From NCBI GenBank assembly GCA_038230955.1, contig JBBRMG010000003.1, positions 1-57,684 on the forward strand: a stretch of 57,684 nt of DNA, in the 5' to 3' direction. Source of the stretch: JBBRMG01 sp038230955 (lineage in GTDB: Bacteria > Patescibacteriota > Doudnabacteria > UBA920). Shown here piece after piece: positions 42,533 through 50,673 of the stretch; position 1 is the stretch's first letter, and each line of letters begins with the position of its first letter. The notes beneath the pieces are model-generated. The model searched no databases. It was not told the DNA's origin and saw only the letters and a program-made list of their open reading frames with translations. Both the position numbers and the translations under genes were made by a program.

Positions 42533-43666
42533 ATGCACGATATTACTATTCCGTCTGAAGACGAGCAGCGTTTGTTACAGCAACTTGAAAATCGGCACGA
42601 TGCGGAAGCGGAAAGAATGAAGCGCTACCTGAACATGTCCGATCTTTCCCGCACCGAAGGCTCTCCTCTGAAAGCCATCATCGACCACGTTGCGCAAATC
42701 CCAGCTTTTAAAGATTTTGACAATGTCATTATTCCGGAAATTGTTCCGGTTGATGTTAGCTTCGACATGTTTAACTTCGCCCCAGACCATGTAGCACGCA
42801 GTAAGTCCGACACATACTACGTAGATGACACCAACATTCTCCGTACTCATGACACTGTTATGTGGTACTACTATATCAATCACCCGGAAGTAAAAGAAAA
42901 GATTAAAGCCGGGCAATCATTTGGCGTCATCTGTTACGGTAAAGTGTTTCGCAAAGATGAAATCGATCGTCATCATATGAATATTTTCCACCAAATGGGT
43001 GGGCTGTTCATGGTCCCTGACAGCGAAAAAACTCTGAGGTTGGATGACTTAAAAAATGCTCTGGTTGAAATAGCTCAAAGTATTTTCGGCGTAGATGTAA
43101 AATACCGATTCAACGAAGACACTTTTCCCTACACAGACCCTAGTTTGGAAATGGAAATTGAAAAAGACGGGCAGTGGATAGAAATCCTGGGTGGGGGAAT
43201 GCCTCGCAAAACCGTCATGTCTAACTTTGGCCTAGAAGGTTATAACGGTTGGGCGTTTGGCTTTGGCCTAGAACGCTTAGCCATTATTAGCATGGGCTTG
43301 CCAGACATTCGCTTGCTGTGGTCAGAAGATCCACGAGTGACAAAACAATTACAGTTAGGCCAGAAGTTTGTGGAAGTCAGCAAGTATCCACCAATTATTC
43401 GCGATATCTCCTTTATTGTTGATAAGAGTTTCATCCCTAACGATTACTTCGATTTAATTCGCGATATTGGTGGTAGCTTAGTGGAAGAAGTGCAATTGCT
43501 CGACAAATACGAAAATGACGAGAAGTTCGGCCCTAACAGAATGAGTTACACCTACCGCATTCTTTACCGCAGTAACGACCGCACCCTAAAAGCGGAAGAA
43601 ATTGACCCACTCCAAGAGCAAGTTTATGCTCAAACCGCGGAGCAGTTTCAGGCAGAGTTACGTTAG
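42533..43666 (+). CDS. pheS: Monomeric mitochondrial-type phenylalanyl-tRNA synthetase (PheS core + FDX-ACB)
   Basis: A 377-residue class II aaRS. The catalytic core (about 60-270) has motif 2 GKVFRKDEIDRHHMN near 136-150 and FHQMGGLF, plus motif 3 GFGLERLAI near 243-251. Residues ~284-377 form a ferredoxin-fold anticodon-binding domain (YPPIIRDISFIV, YRSNDRTLKAEEI, ending FQAELR) that in ordinary bacteria ends the beta subunit. The N-terminal coiled coil of bacterial PheS is missing. No beta chain with B3/B4 editing domain is present nearby. This is the architecture of mitochondrial PheRS. It attaches Phe to tRNA-Phe. Confidence 0.92.
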   Translation: MHDITIPSEDEQRLLQQLENRHDAEAERMKRYLNMSDLSRTEGSPLKAIIDHVAQIPAFKDFDNVIIPEIVPVDVSFDMFNFAPDHVARSKSDTYYVDDTNILRTHDTVMWYYYINHPEVKEKIKAGQSFGVICYGKVFRKDEIDRHHMNIFHQMGGLFMVPDSEKTLRLDDLKNALVEIAQSIFGVDVKYRFNEDTFPYTDPSLEMEIEKDGQWIEILGGGMPRKTVMSNFGLEGYNGWAFGFGLERLAIISMGLPDIRLLWSEDPRVTKQLQLGQKFVEVSKYPPIIRDISFIVDKSFIPNDYFDLIRDIGGSLVEEVQLLDKYENDEKFGPNRMSYTYRILYRSNDRTLKAEEIDPLQEQVYAQTAEQFQAELR

Positions 43667-43691
43667 TAATTTCGCAACAAAAAACATTCAA

Positions 43692-43720
43692 AAACTCCCT
43701 TGAAAAAGGGAGTTTTTTAT
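43692..43720 (+). terminator. Intrinsic terminator after pheS
   Basis: AAACTCCCTT (43692-43701) pairs with AAGGGAGTTT (43706-43715) around GAAA, followed by a T-run. Confidence 0.93.
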
Positions 43721-43754
43721 ACTCATAATGCTATTGTTTACGACCAAATTATGC

Positions 43755-43760
43755 TATAAT
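43755..43760 (+). promoter_or_regulatory. Extended -10 promoter of gyrB
   Basis: TGC-TATAAT (43752-43760), about 27 nt before the gyrB ATG. TTGTTT at 43734-43739 gives a short 15-nt spacer, so recognition probably relies on the extended -10. Confidence 0.65.
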
Positions 43761-43787
43761 TAGGGCAAGAAAAACTACTAATAAATC

Positions 43788-46700
43788 ATGCCTAAAAAAG
43801 AAGTTCCTGTCGCAGCAAAACCTGAAAAGAAAGCATCATATTCAGCCGAAAATATCACCGTTCTAGAAGGTCTGGAGCCAGTGCGCAAACGTCCCGGTAT
43901 GTATATTGGTTCTACGTCGGAGACCGGACTGCATCACCTTATTTGGGAAGTGGTCGACAACTCGGTAGATGAAGCCATGGCCGGCCATGCCAACCTCATT
44001 GAAGTGGTCTTACAAAAAGACGGTGGCGTTCATGTCACTGACAATGGCCGAGGTATTCCAGTAGACGTTCATAAAAACACCAAAAAGTCTGCGCTTGAAA
44101 CAGTGCTGACAGTTCTTCACGCTGGCGGTAAATTTGGCGGCGATGCCTCTGGCTACAAAGTATCCGGTGGATTGCACGGGGTTGGTGTGTCAGTAGTTAA
44201 CGCTTTGTCGACCGATTTAACCGCTCAAGTTCGTCGCGACAGCAAAGTTTACGAACAAAAGTTTAAAATAGGGAAGCCCCAAGGCGGCGTAAAAGTAATC
44301 GGTAAGGTAGAAAAAAATGATCCTCGCCAAACAGGTACCACCATTATTTTTTATCCTGATGCTAGCATTTTTGAGACAGTCGTTTTTAAATTTAAAACGG
44401 TTATTGAGCACTTGCGCTCCCAAGCCTATCTTACCCGTGGCTTGCACTTTGTTATTGCCGATGAAAATAGCGGGCTGACCTATCAATACTACTTCGAAGG
44501 AGGCATTCTTTCTTACATCAAACAAGTTAATCGCAACCGTAAAGCCCGCCATACCCCGATTTACATCAACAAAATGTTTGAGGGCGATATTATGGTTGAA
44601 GTAGCTTTGCAATATACAGACGATTACGACGAAACGGTTCTCGCTTACGCCAACAACGAGTATAACCCCGAAGGCGGTATGCATGTCACCGGTTTCCGTA
44701 CGGCGTTAACGCGCGTTATAAACAGCTACGCAGTGAAGAGCAACTACGTTAAAGAGGCAGAAAAGTTAACGGGTGAAGATTTACGTGAAGGGCTAACCGC
44801 TATTATCTCTGTTAAATTACCGAACCCACAATTTGAAGGCCAGACCAAAGCCAAGCTCGGTAACCCAGAAGTGCGCACTGCAGTTGAAGCAGTAGTAGCG
44901 TTGGAATTAGAAACGTATTTAAACGAACATCCCCAAGAAGCCGCAAAGATTATTGAAAAAGCCATTTTGGCTGCCAAAGCTCGGCTAGCCGCTCGCGCCG
45001 CTCGCGATAGCGTTATCCGCAAAGGGGTGCTCGACAGCTTGGCACTTCCTGGTAAACTAGCAGACTGTTCTGAATCTGACCCAGCATACTGCGAGCTATA
45101 TATCGTGGAAGGCGATTCGGCTGGTGGCTGTTTTTCTGGGGATACTAAAATCGCTCTGGCCGACGGTCGCCATTTATCTTTCCTAGAACTAATTACCGAG
45201 CAAGAGGCCGGCAAACAAAATTTCTGCTATACCATCCGTAAAAACGGCACTATTGGACTACAAGCAATTACCAATGTACGCCGAACTAAGCAAAACGCGG
45301 AAGTGATTAATGTGACTTTAGACAATGGGGAAGCTATAACTTGTACTCCCGACCACAAATTTATGTTGCGCGATGGTAGCTACAAGGCGGCCAGCGAATT
45401 AGAAATAACTGATTCATTAATGCCTTTGTATCGAAAAATATCTGATATAAATGACAAGGGCATCACCATAAATGGATATGAAATGGTGTGGAATCCAAAA
45501 AGCGATTCTTGGCTATTTACTCATAAGCTAGCTGACTGGCACAACCGATGGCGCAAAGTATATACCAAAGACGCCGGTCAACATGCCCATCATATAGATT
45601 TCAATAAGCGGAATAACAATCCGACAAATATTAACTTGATTTCAAAAGAAGAACATTTGCAAATACACAGGACTCACATTGGTAAAACCCTACATCGGCC
45701 TGATGTAATCGAAAAATTACGGGAACTGAAAAAGACCCCTGAATTCCGACAAAAAATGAGTCGCCGCATGCAGCAACCAGCAACTCGCGAACTACTATCC
45801 AAGAATGCCAAGCAGCAATGGACTAATGAAATTTATAAAACATACATGGGCGTAAGCTGGCGCAGATTTTATGACGGCAATCCTGCCTACCGTGAAGAAA
45901 ATCGCAAGCAACTAGGGACAGCGCAGAAACAGTTTTGGGCTGACGGGGAAAATCGCATCAAGCAATCAGAGCGCACAAAACAATTTTTTGAAGCGCATCC
46001 TGAGCGAAAGATTGAATTATCAAAGCTCGCCAAAACTCAATGGCAATCTACTGAACTACTTACTTGGCGGAAAAAAACAACCAGTCAACAATGGACTCCG
46101 GCTTTTCGAGCTCAGCGTAAGGCTACCCTAGACCAAACTTATTATCGCAAAACCCTCGCGGCTCTAAAACAATTTAGTAGCACTGATGGTGTTGATATTA
46201 ATTCCTACCAAGAATACAGAAAAAAAACTGGGGATAAATCACTCCTACGGCCTGATACTTTCTTTGTCAGATATTTCAGTGGTAACGAAAAACAGGCTGC
46301 CCAAGCAGTGCAAAATTACAACCACAAAGTTATAAAAATTGAGCGCGTTGTAAAACGTATGGACGTATACGATTTAGAAGTTTCAGGAACTCATAATTTT
46401 GCTCTAGCAAGCGGGGTATTTGTTCATAACAGCGCCAAACAAGGGCGCGATCGCCGCTTCCAAGCTATCCTCCCTTTGAAAGGGAAAATCTTGAACGTGG
46501 AACGGGCCCGCCTCGACAAAATGTTGACTTCGCAGGAAATCAAAAACATTATCATTGCTTTTGGTACTGGCGTAGGGGACTTGTTTGATATCGCTAAACT
46601 GCGCTATCACAGAATTATTATTATGACTGATGCTGACGTAGACGGAGCGCACATACGCACGCTTTTACTAACCCTAATTTATCGTTACTTCCCAGATATT

Positions 46701-47213
46701 ATTCGCAACGGTCATTTATATATTGCTCAACCGCCATTGTACCGCATACAAATAGGTAAAGACTTTCAATATGCTTTCTCCGATGATGAACGCGATGAAA
46801 TTAAAGCCGACATGACCCAAGAAGCTTTGGCCAAGAGAGAAAAGAACGCAACGGCAAAAAAGGGCAAGGGCAGCAAAAAAGATGCTATCGCCGAAGCCGA
46901 AGGGGATGACGACAATGAAGACAATAACACAATTCAAGACGCGGAAACAGAAAACGACAGCGTCAGTGCTGCCGTAGAAACAGTAGCCGGTGTCAAAGTC
47001 AATATCCAGCGGTACAAGGGTCTTGGAGAAATGAACCCCGACCAACTCTGGGAAACTACAATGTATCCTGAAAACCGTGTCATGCTAAAAGTGGAAATTG
47101 AAGATGCCGAAAAGATTAGTGAAGTATTTGAAACCCTAATGGGGGACGAAGTGCCGCCCCGCAAACGGTTCATTACAACCCACGCCAAGTTAGTGAAGAA
47201 CTTGGATATCTAG
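43788..47213 (+). CDS. gyrB: DNA gyrase subunit B containing an intein
   Basis: 1141 residues including a 434-residue intein, so the mature host protein is 707 residues. ATPase part: NITVLEGLEPVRKRPGMYIG near 22-41, the Bergerat DNSVDEAM near 64-71 and DNGRGIP near 92-98. The TOPRIM motif EGDSAGG is directly followed by the intein (Cys448-Asn881), and SAKQGRDR resumes at 882. DADVDGAHIRTLLL and the C-terminal RYKGLGEMNPDQLW/RKRFI are intact. An acidic/Lys-rich insertion lies at about 1030-1080. With GyrA it supercoils DNA; gyrA is not in this window. Confidence 0.96.
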   Translation: MPKKEVPVAAKPEKKASYSAENITVLEGLEPVRKRPGMYIGSTSETGLHHLIWEVVDNSVDEAMAGHANLIEVVLQKDGGVHVTDNGRGIPVDVHKNTKKSALETVLTVLHAGGKFGGDASGYKVSGGLHGVGVSVVNALSTDLTAQVRRDSKVYEQKFKIGKPQGGVKVIGKVEKNDPRQTGTTIIFYPDASIFETVVFKFKTVIEHLRSQAYLTRGLHFVIADENSGLTYQYYFEGGILSYIKQVNRNRKARHTPIYINKMFEGDIMVEVALQYTDDYDETVLAYANNEYNPEGGMHVTGFRTALTRVINSYAVKSNYVKEAEKLTGEDLREGLTAIISVKLPNPQFEGQTKAKLGNPEVRTAVEAVVALELETYLNEHPQEAAKIIEKAILAAKARLAARAARDSVIRKGVLDSLALPGKLADCSESDPAYCELYIVEGDSAGGCFSGDTKIALADGRHLSFLELITEQEAGKQNFCYTIRKNGTIGLQAITNVRRTKQNAEVINVTLDNGEAITCTPDHKFMLRDGSYKAASELEITDSLMPLYRKISDINDKGITINGYEMVWNPKSDSWLFTHKLADWHNRWRKVYTKDAGQHAHHIDFNKRNNNPTNINLISKEEHLQIHRTHIGKTLHRPDVIEKLRELKKTPEFRQKMSRRMQQPATRELLSKNAKQQWTNEIYKTYMGVSWRRFYDGNPAYREENRKQLGTAQKQFWADGENRIKQSERTKQFFEAHPERKIELSKLAKTQWQSTELLTWRKKTTSQQWTPAFRAQRKATLDQTYYRKTLAALKQFSSTDGVDINSYQEYRKKTGDKSLLRPDTFFVRYFSGNEKQAAQAVQNYNHKVIKIERVVKRMDVYDLEVSGTHNFALASGVFVHNSAKQGRDRRFQAILPLKGKILNVERARLDKMLTSQEIKNIIIAFGTGVGDLFDIAKLRYHRIIIMTDADVDGAHIRTLLLTLIYRYFPDIIRNGHLYIAQPPLYRIQIGKDFQYAFSDDERDEIKADMTQEALAKREKNATAKKGKGSKKDAIAEAEGDDDNEDNNTIQDAETENDSVSAAVETVAGVKVNIQRYKGLGEMNPDQLWETTMYPENRVMLKVEIEDAEKISEVFETLMGDEVPPRKRFITTHAKLVKNLDI
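45129..46430 (+). mobile_element. GyrB intein with HNH homing endonuclease
   Basis: 434 codons starting with Cys1 (CFSGDTKIALADG) and ending VFVHN before Ser+1. Splicing blocks are intact: block B TPDHKF, block F VYDLEVSGTHNFAL and block G VFVHN. An HNH nuclease core is seen as HAHHIDFNKRNNNPTN with ISKEEHLQIHR (about intein residues 148-180). It is followed by several helix-turn-helix/NUMOD-like units with recurring Trp (AKQQWTNE, QKQFWADG, AKTQWQST). Insertion is exactly in the conserved EGDSAGG|SAKQGRD site of GyrB. Confidence 0.94.
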
Positions 47214-47230
47214 AAATAATTCAAAAAAAT

Positions 47231-47262
47231 AAGGCTTCGGGAAATTTCTTTCTCGAAGCCTT
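47231..47262. terminator. Bidirectional terminator between gyrB and the minus-strand cluster
   Basis: AAGGCTTCG (47231-47239) pairs with CGAAGCCTT (47254-47262). Leftward the stem is followed by ATTTTTTT, rightward by TTCTTC, so it is stronger for the minus strand. Confidence 0.88.
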
Positions 47263-47280
47263 TCTTCAGCTTAGTACTAC

Positions 47281-47757
47281 TTATTCTATTTTTAACCGTT
47301 CAGTTCGCTTACCCATGACAAACGCGACAGGTCGACCATCTGACGAAAAGTCCTCGCTCACATTATTTATGGGCTTTATGTGGGCATTAAATATCCTTCT
47401 CATCATGTTCTGAAATTTACTGGAGTCATTTAGGAAAAACGATAGCACAATGTTTATGAACCACCAGTCAATCGGTTGTCCTAAATTTGCACGAACGGCC
47501 TCTATCTGGCTTATCGTCTTCGCACTGAGGCCGGCGCGTTTGCCCAAGATCAATGCTTCGGCTAAAATCCTAAGCGCTCTTTTATCGCTTATGGGCTCAG
47601 TGTCCCACTCGATATATGAATTGATCTTAACCTCTGGGATGATTACTTCGTCATCTCCCAGTATTCCGCCTAAACGGGCTCTTTTTGTTAGCAGTACAAA
47701 TTCCGCTCTGAACAATTCCAAGATTTGTTTTGGGTTTCCTTTTTTTGCTTTTTTCAT
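47281..47757 (-). CDS. Hypothetical protein
   Basis: A 158-residue soluble, helix-rich protein with a basic start (MKKAKKGNPKQ). I recognise no family. Arg/Lys-rich segments (LLTKRARLGG; MGKRTERLKIE at the end) might contact nucleic acid or membranes. It has a very strong Shine-Dalgarno (GAGGGGGG) and lies 16 nt after the membrane zincin gene, so it is probably the last gene of that transcript. Confidence 0.65.
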   Translation of the reverse strand: MKKAKKGNPKQILELFRAEFVLLTKRARLGGILGDDEVIIPEVKINSYIEWDTEPISDKRALRILAEALILGKRAGLSAKTISQIEAVRANLGQPIDWWFINIVLSFFLNDSSKFQNMMRRIFNAHIKPINNVSEDFSSDGRPVAFVMGKRTERLKIE

Positions 47758-47773
47758 ATACCCCCCTCAAGTC

Positions 47774-48898
47774 TTATTCCATCCGACTAACCAAATTGTA
47801 ATTGCTCCGGTAGTTGGCGATTTTGGCATTACGTAAGCTTCCTTTTTCAGGAGGATGATGGATCAACCAAAATGAGGTTAAATCTTGAACGTACTGCGCA
47901 AATCGCAAGTTAGCTTCCATGTTCGACGCTGGTCCGAACAGGGCATCGAGCTTTTGCATATCTGCCGTTTTTAGTGTCGCTAGAAGCTCGGTTGTATTCC
48001 GGGCGTTTTTAGAATCGACAATAGTTTGCAGTTCCTTTTCATAAGCTCCGGCAGTTGTCTGGTTAAGCACTGCCGATTCGAGTTCATGGGCTTCCACTTC
48101 CTCGCCACTCCAATCGTCTGAAAGCATTAGTGCATGAGAGGAGAACTTTCCTTCCCGGTCAGCTACGGCATGATTGAGCTCGTGGATAATTAACGCATCT
48201 TTCCACTGCGGTGAAAATTCTACACCGCCGATTAATATCGCCTTCCAGTTAGATTCATAAAGTGCAAACTCGCCCTCGACCATTGAGTAATTTTGGGATA
48301 GCTCATCAAACAAAATTAATCCGATATGATCAGCGGGTAGATCAAACGGATTGCCTTTTTTCGGATCTCCCATGGCATGATCGAAAAACTCGACCATAAA
48401 TTTTCCGCTGAACATCTGGGCCTGCTTAGCCACTGCGGGTAGGGAAGAGTGTCTGGCAAGCATTCCATTTAAATCCGCTTTTATTTGCTCTTGCATCGAG
48501 TTCGCATCCTCGAACTTAACCTGGTCATGGACATACCAGTTATCGGGCGGCCGTTTGGCTAAATAACCTTGAACGACCGAACTTAAATTGCGTGCGGCAT
48601 CGTCTTCGGTAGGAAGTCTAGTAACATAAAGATAGAGGGCGACCCCTGTTATCATAACCAATGCCACTGCTAATACGCGTACGATACCTTTGTTTCGGTG
48701 AGTGTTTTGTTCAATCTGCCGTTGTGATTTAGCTGCGGTCACTTCAGCTACCCCAGCCGCTTCGGCCAGAATCTTCCGCACGCTACCCTTGGGCAACCCC
48801 ATATCCCTAGCGATGCGTACATCTCTGTGGTGCCTCTCTTGAGCACGGCGAATAACTTCCTGTCTCGTTTCTTCCGAAACATCTAGTTTTTCATTCAT
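47774..48898 (-). CDS. Membrane-anchored zincin metallopeptidase-like protein
   Basis: A 374-residue protein. The cytoplasmic N-terminus (1-70) contains a helix-turn-helix-like stretch (DMGLPKGSVRKILAEA near 32-47). A membrane helix spans 71-92. The extracellular part carries the zinc motif HELNH at 239-243 with an acidic helix (GEEVEAHELE) about 25 residues later that could supply the third ligand. It is therefore a probable zinc protease acting outside the membrane. Shine-Dalgarno AGGAGA and a strong TTGACT-17-TATTAT promoter precede it. Its cytoplasmic domain and the neighbouring ECF sigma gene suggest a signalling link (inference). Confidence 0.75.
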   Translation of the reverse strand: MNEKLDVSEETRQEVIRRAQERHHRDVRIARDMGLPKGSVRKILAEAAGVAEVTAAKSQRQIEQNTHRNKGIVRVLAVALVMITGVALYLYVTRLPTEDDAARNLSSVVQGYLAKRPPDNWYVHDQVKFEDANSMQEQIKADLNGMLARHSSLPAVAKQAQMFSGKFMVEFFDHAMGDPKKGNPFDLPADHIGLILFDELSQNYSMVEGEFALYESNWKAILIGGVEFSPQWKDALIIHELNHAVADREGKFSSHALMLSDDWSGEEVEAHELESAVLNQTTAGAYEKELQTIVDSKNARNTTELLATLKTADMQKLDALFGPASNMEANLRFAQYVQDLTSFWLIHHPPEKGSLRNAKIANYRSNYNLVSRME

Positions 48899-48974
48899 AG
48901 TCCTTCTCCTGTTTGTGTTTTTATTTTGAAATTAAACCAAGCCTGATTATATTAATCAGCCCGCTTTATCGCCT

Positions 48975-49003
48975 ATAATAGCAACTATTTGACCACCAGT
49001 CAA
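48975..49003 (-). promoter_or_regulatory. Promoter of the zincin gene
   Basis: Leftward TTGACT (complement of 48998-49003), 17-nt spacer, TATTAT (complement of 48975-48980), giving a leader of ~70 nt that includes the hairpin CTGATTA-ATAT-AATCAG near 48943-48961. Confidence 0.7.
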
Positions 49004-49066
49004 CGTGTTGTGTTGTATGAAATATTTACGATGAACTTGTTGAGATTGACAATCTAATATTTAAAC

Positions 49067-49104
49067 AAAAAAATAAGGCCGGACGATGTATGTCATTCCG
49101 GCCT
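49067..49104 (-). terminator. Intrinsic terminator of the ECF sigma gene
   Basis: TCCGGCCT (49097-49104) pairs with AGGCCGGA (49076-49083). Leftward it is followed by TATTTTTTT, about 38 nt after the sigma-factor stop. Confidence 0.92.
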
Positions 49105-49141
49105 CATACTTTAAGTAATTACTTATCGATTATTTGTGCGG

Positions 49142-49708
49142 CTAGGATTTCATCAAGGACTTTCTTAGTATGCGTCGCGCCTTATAAAGGGTGTCCTTAG
49201 ATATCCCAACTGTGCATCCTAAAATCCTGGCAACTTCCCCATGGTCAAACCCTTCGACGTCGTGAAGTACGAAAACATTCCTGCACTCATCCGGCAACAT
49301 CTTAATTGCATCATCCATTACTAGTTTATCAATAAATTGCATATTGCGCGGATTACGAGAGACAGGGGTATACGAATCAACAGACCCGTTATCGCCCGAC
49401 GTATCCTTGAGTTTTACTGTGCGCTTACGGAAGTGATTTAAAACCTGATTGACCGTCATGCGATGCAACCAAGTGGTGAAAGCGGAGTCACCGCGAAAAC
49501 TGCCAATCTTGCGGAATAGCAAAATAAATACATCCTGCATAAGATCTTCCGCTTCTGCCGTATTTTGCAACATCCGTAAACAAATGCTGTACACACGGCC
49601 GTGGTATCTGGAGTATATCTCTTCAAAAGCAGCCTTATCGCCCCGTGCGGCTGCTTTCGTTAAATCAGAATCCTCATCGTTACCATAATTTATAATTACT
49701 TGGGTCAT
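49142..49708 (-). CDS. ECF-type RNA polymerase sigma factor
   Basis: A 188-residue sigma-70-family protein with regions 2 and 4 only. Region 2: FEEIYSRYHGRVYSICLRM and the core-binding AEDLMQDVFILLFRKIGSFRG, then FTTWLHRMTVNQVLNHFRK. Region 4: LPDECRNVFVLHDVEGFDHGEVARILGCTVGISKDTLYKARRILRK (cited in parts: DVEGFDHGEVARIL). The start at 49708 is favoured by AGGAGG at ideal spacing; an N-terminal extension would read through the promoter. No anti-sigma factor is recognised, but the adjacent membrane zincin with a cytoplasmic tail is a candidate partner. Confidence 0.9.
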   Translation of the reverse strand: MTQVIINYGNDEDSDLTKAAARGDKAAFEEIYSRYHGRVYSICLRMLQNTAEAEDLMQDVFILLFRKIGSFRGDSAFTTWLHRMTVNQVLNHFRKRTVKLKDTSGDNGSVDSYTPVSRNPRNMQFIDKLVMDDAIKMLPDECRNVFVLHDVEGFDHGEVARILGCTVGISKDTLYKARRILRKSLMKS

Positions 49709-49772
49709 TAAAATCCTCCTAGGATTTCGTACCAGTTTTAAGGTCGGCACCACCAATTTTTGAACTGACCAC

Positions 49773-49834
49773 ACTATGTCACACATGCATATTTTAGTCA
49801 AGTAATTGACTGGAAAATACAAGTATAGTATAAT
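49773..49834. promoter_or_regulatory. Divergent promoters for the sigma gene and the secE operon
   Basis: Rightward: TTGACT (49806-49811), 17 nt, TATAAT (49829-49834). Leftward: TTGACT (complement of 49796-49801), 17 nt, CATAGT (complement of 49773-49778). The two -35 boxes form an inverted repeat AGTCAA-gtaa-TTGACT only 4 nt apart, so the two promoters probably interfere. Confidence 0.75.
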
Positions 49835-49838
49835 ACAT

Positions 49839-49894
49839 GAAAAGCCCCGAAGGGCTTTTAAAAAAGCCGAAAAATGCTTCTATATTTGGCTTAA
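49839..49894 (+). promoter_or_regulatory. Two hairpins in the secE leader
   Basis: AAAAGCCC-CGA-AGGGCTTTT begins about 6 nt after the -10 box, at the expected transcript start. AGCCGAA and TTTGGCT then form a second 7-bp stem before AAAGGA. A 5'-terminal hairpin could stabilise the ribosomal-protein mRNA. Confidence 0.5.
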
Positions 49895-49906
49895 ATAAAG
49901 GAACCT

Positions 49907-50098
49907 ATGACAAGAGTAATCGACTTTTTTAAAGACGTTAAATCCGAATTATACAAAGTAGTATGGCCAAGTCGCCAAGATACTATCCGTTACACCATAA
50001 CGGTCATCATCTTCAGCCTGGTCATCGCTCTAATATTAGGCGCTGCTGACTACGGTTTGCTTCGACTATTCGAATTTTTGATTAACCGCGGTAATTAG
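49907..50098 (+). CDS. secE: Preprotein translocase subunit SecE
   Basis: A 63-residue protein with the amphipathic FFKDVKSELYKVVWPSRQDT segment (about 7-26) followed by one membrane helix. This is the short, single-helix SecE common outside enterobacteria. It clamps SecY in the translocon. AAAGGA precedes the ATG. It is the first gene of the secE-nusG-rplK transcript, with nusG 11 nt later. Confidence 0.94.
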   Translation: MTRVIDFFKDVKSELYKVVWPSRQDTIRYTITVIIFSLVIALILGAADYGLLRLFEFLINRGN

Positions 50099-50109
50099 CA
50101 AACACTCAT

Positions 50110-50655
50110 ATGGCAAAACAACAGGTCACCGGCGAACGCCATTGGTACGTTCTCCACACCTACAGCGGCTACGAAGATAGCGTTGCTTGGAACCTCACCC
50201 AACGTATAGAAAACATGGGCATGCACGACAAAATTTTTGACGCTATTGTACCAAAAGAAAAGAAGATTAAAATTAATAATGGCAAACGGACCACAGTAGA
50301 AGAAAAGATTTTCCCTGGTTATGTGCTAGTGGATATGATTGTAACCGACGACTCTTGGTACGTTGTCCGGAACACCCCTAATGTAACAGGGTTCGTGGGT
50401 TCCGGCACAGTGCCAACACCAATCGCCGATGAAGAATGGAACTACCTCCAGAAACGCATGGGTATCGAAGAACCAAAATTCAAAGTCGACTTTGAGCAAG
50501 GTGAACTGGTGCGCATTACCGACGGTCCGTTCAAAGACTATGAGGGTAAGGTTAGCGAGATCGATGAGTCTAAGGGGAAAGTCAAAGTTATGGTTACCAT
50601 TTTTGGTCGCGAAACCCCGGTGGAATTGGACTTCTTACAAGTCAAAAAGATTTAA
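50110..50655 (+). CDS. nusG: Transcription termination/antitermination factor NusG
   Basis: A 181-residue NusG with the NGN domain (HWYVLHTYSGYE near 13-24, FPGYVLVDM near 73-81, RNTPNVTGFVG near 95-105) and a C-terminal KOW domain (VRITDGPFKDYEGKVSEID near 137-155, then VTIFGRETPVELDF). It binds RNA polymerase and couples it to ribosomes or Rho. It stands in the standard order before rplK. Confidence 0.97.
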   Translation: MAKQQVTGERHWYVLHTYSGYEDSVAWNLTQRIENMGMHDKIFDAIVPKEKKIKINNGKRTTVEEKIFPGYVLVDMIVTDDSWYVVRNTPNVTGFVGSGTVPTPIADEEWNYLQKRMGIEEPKFKVDFEQGELVRITDGPFKDYEGKVSEIDESKGKVKVMVTIFGRETPVELDFLQVKKI

Positions 50656-50673
50656 TTATTCAACTTATACACT

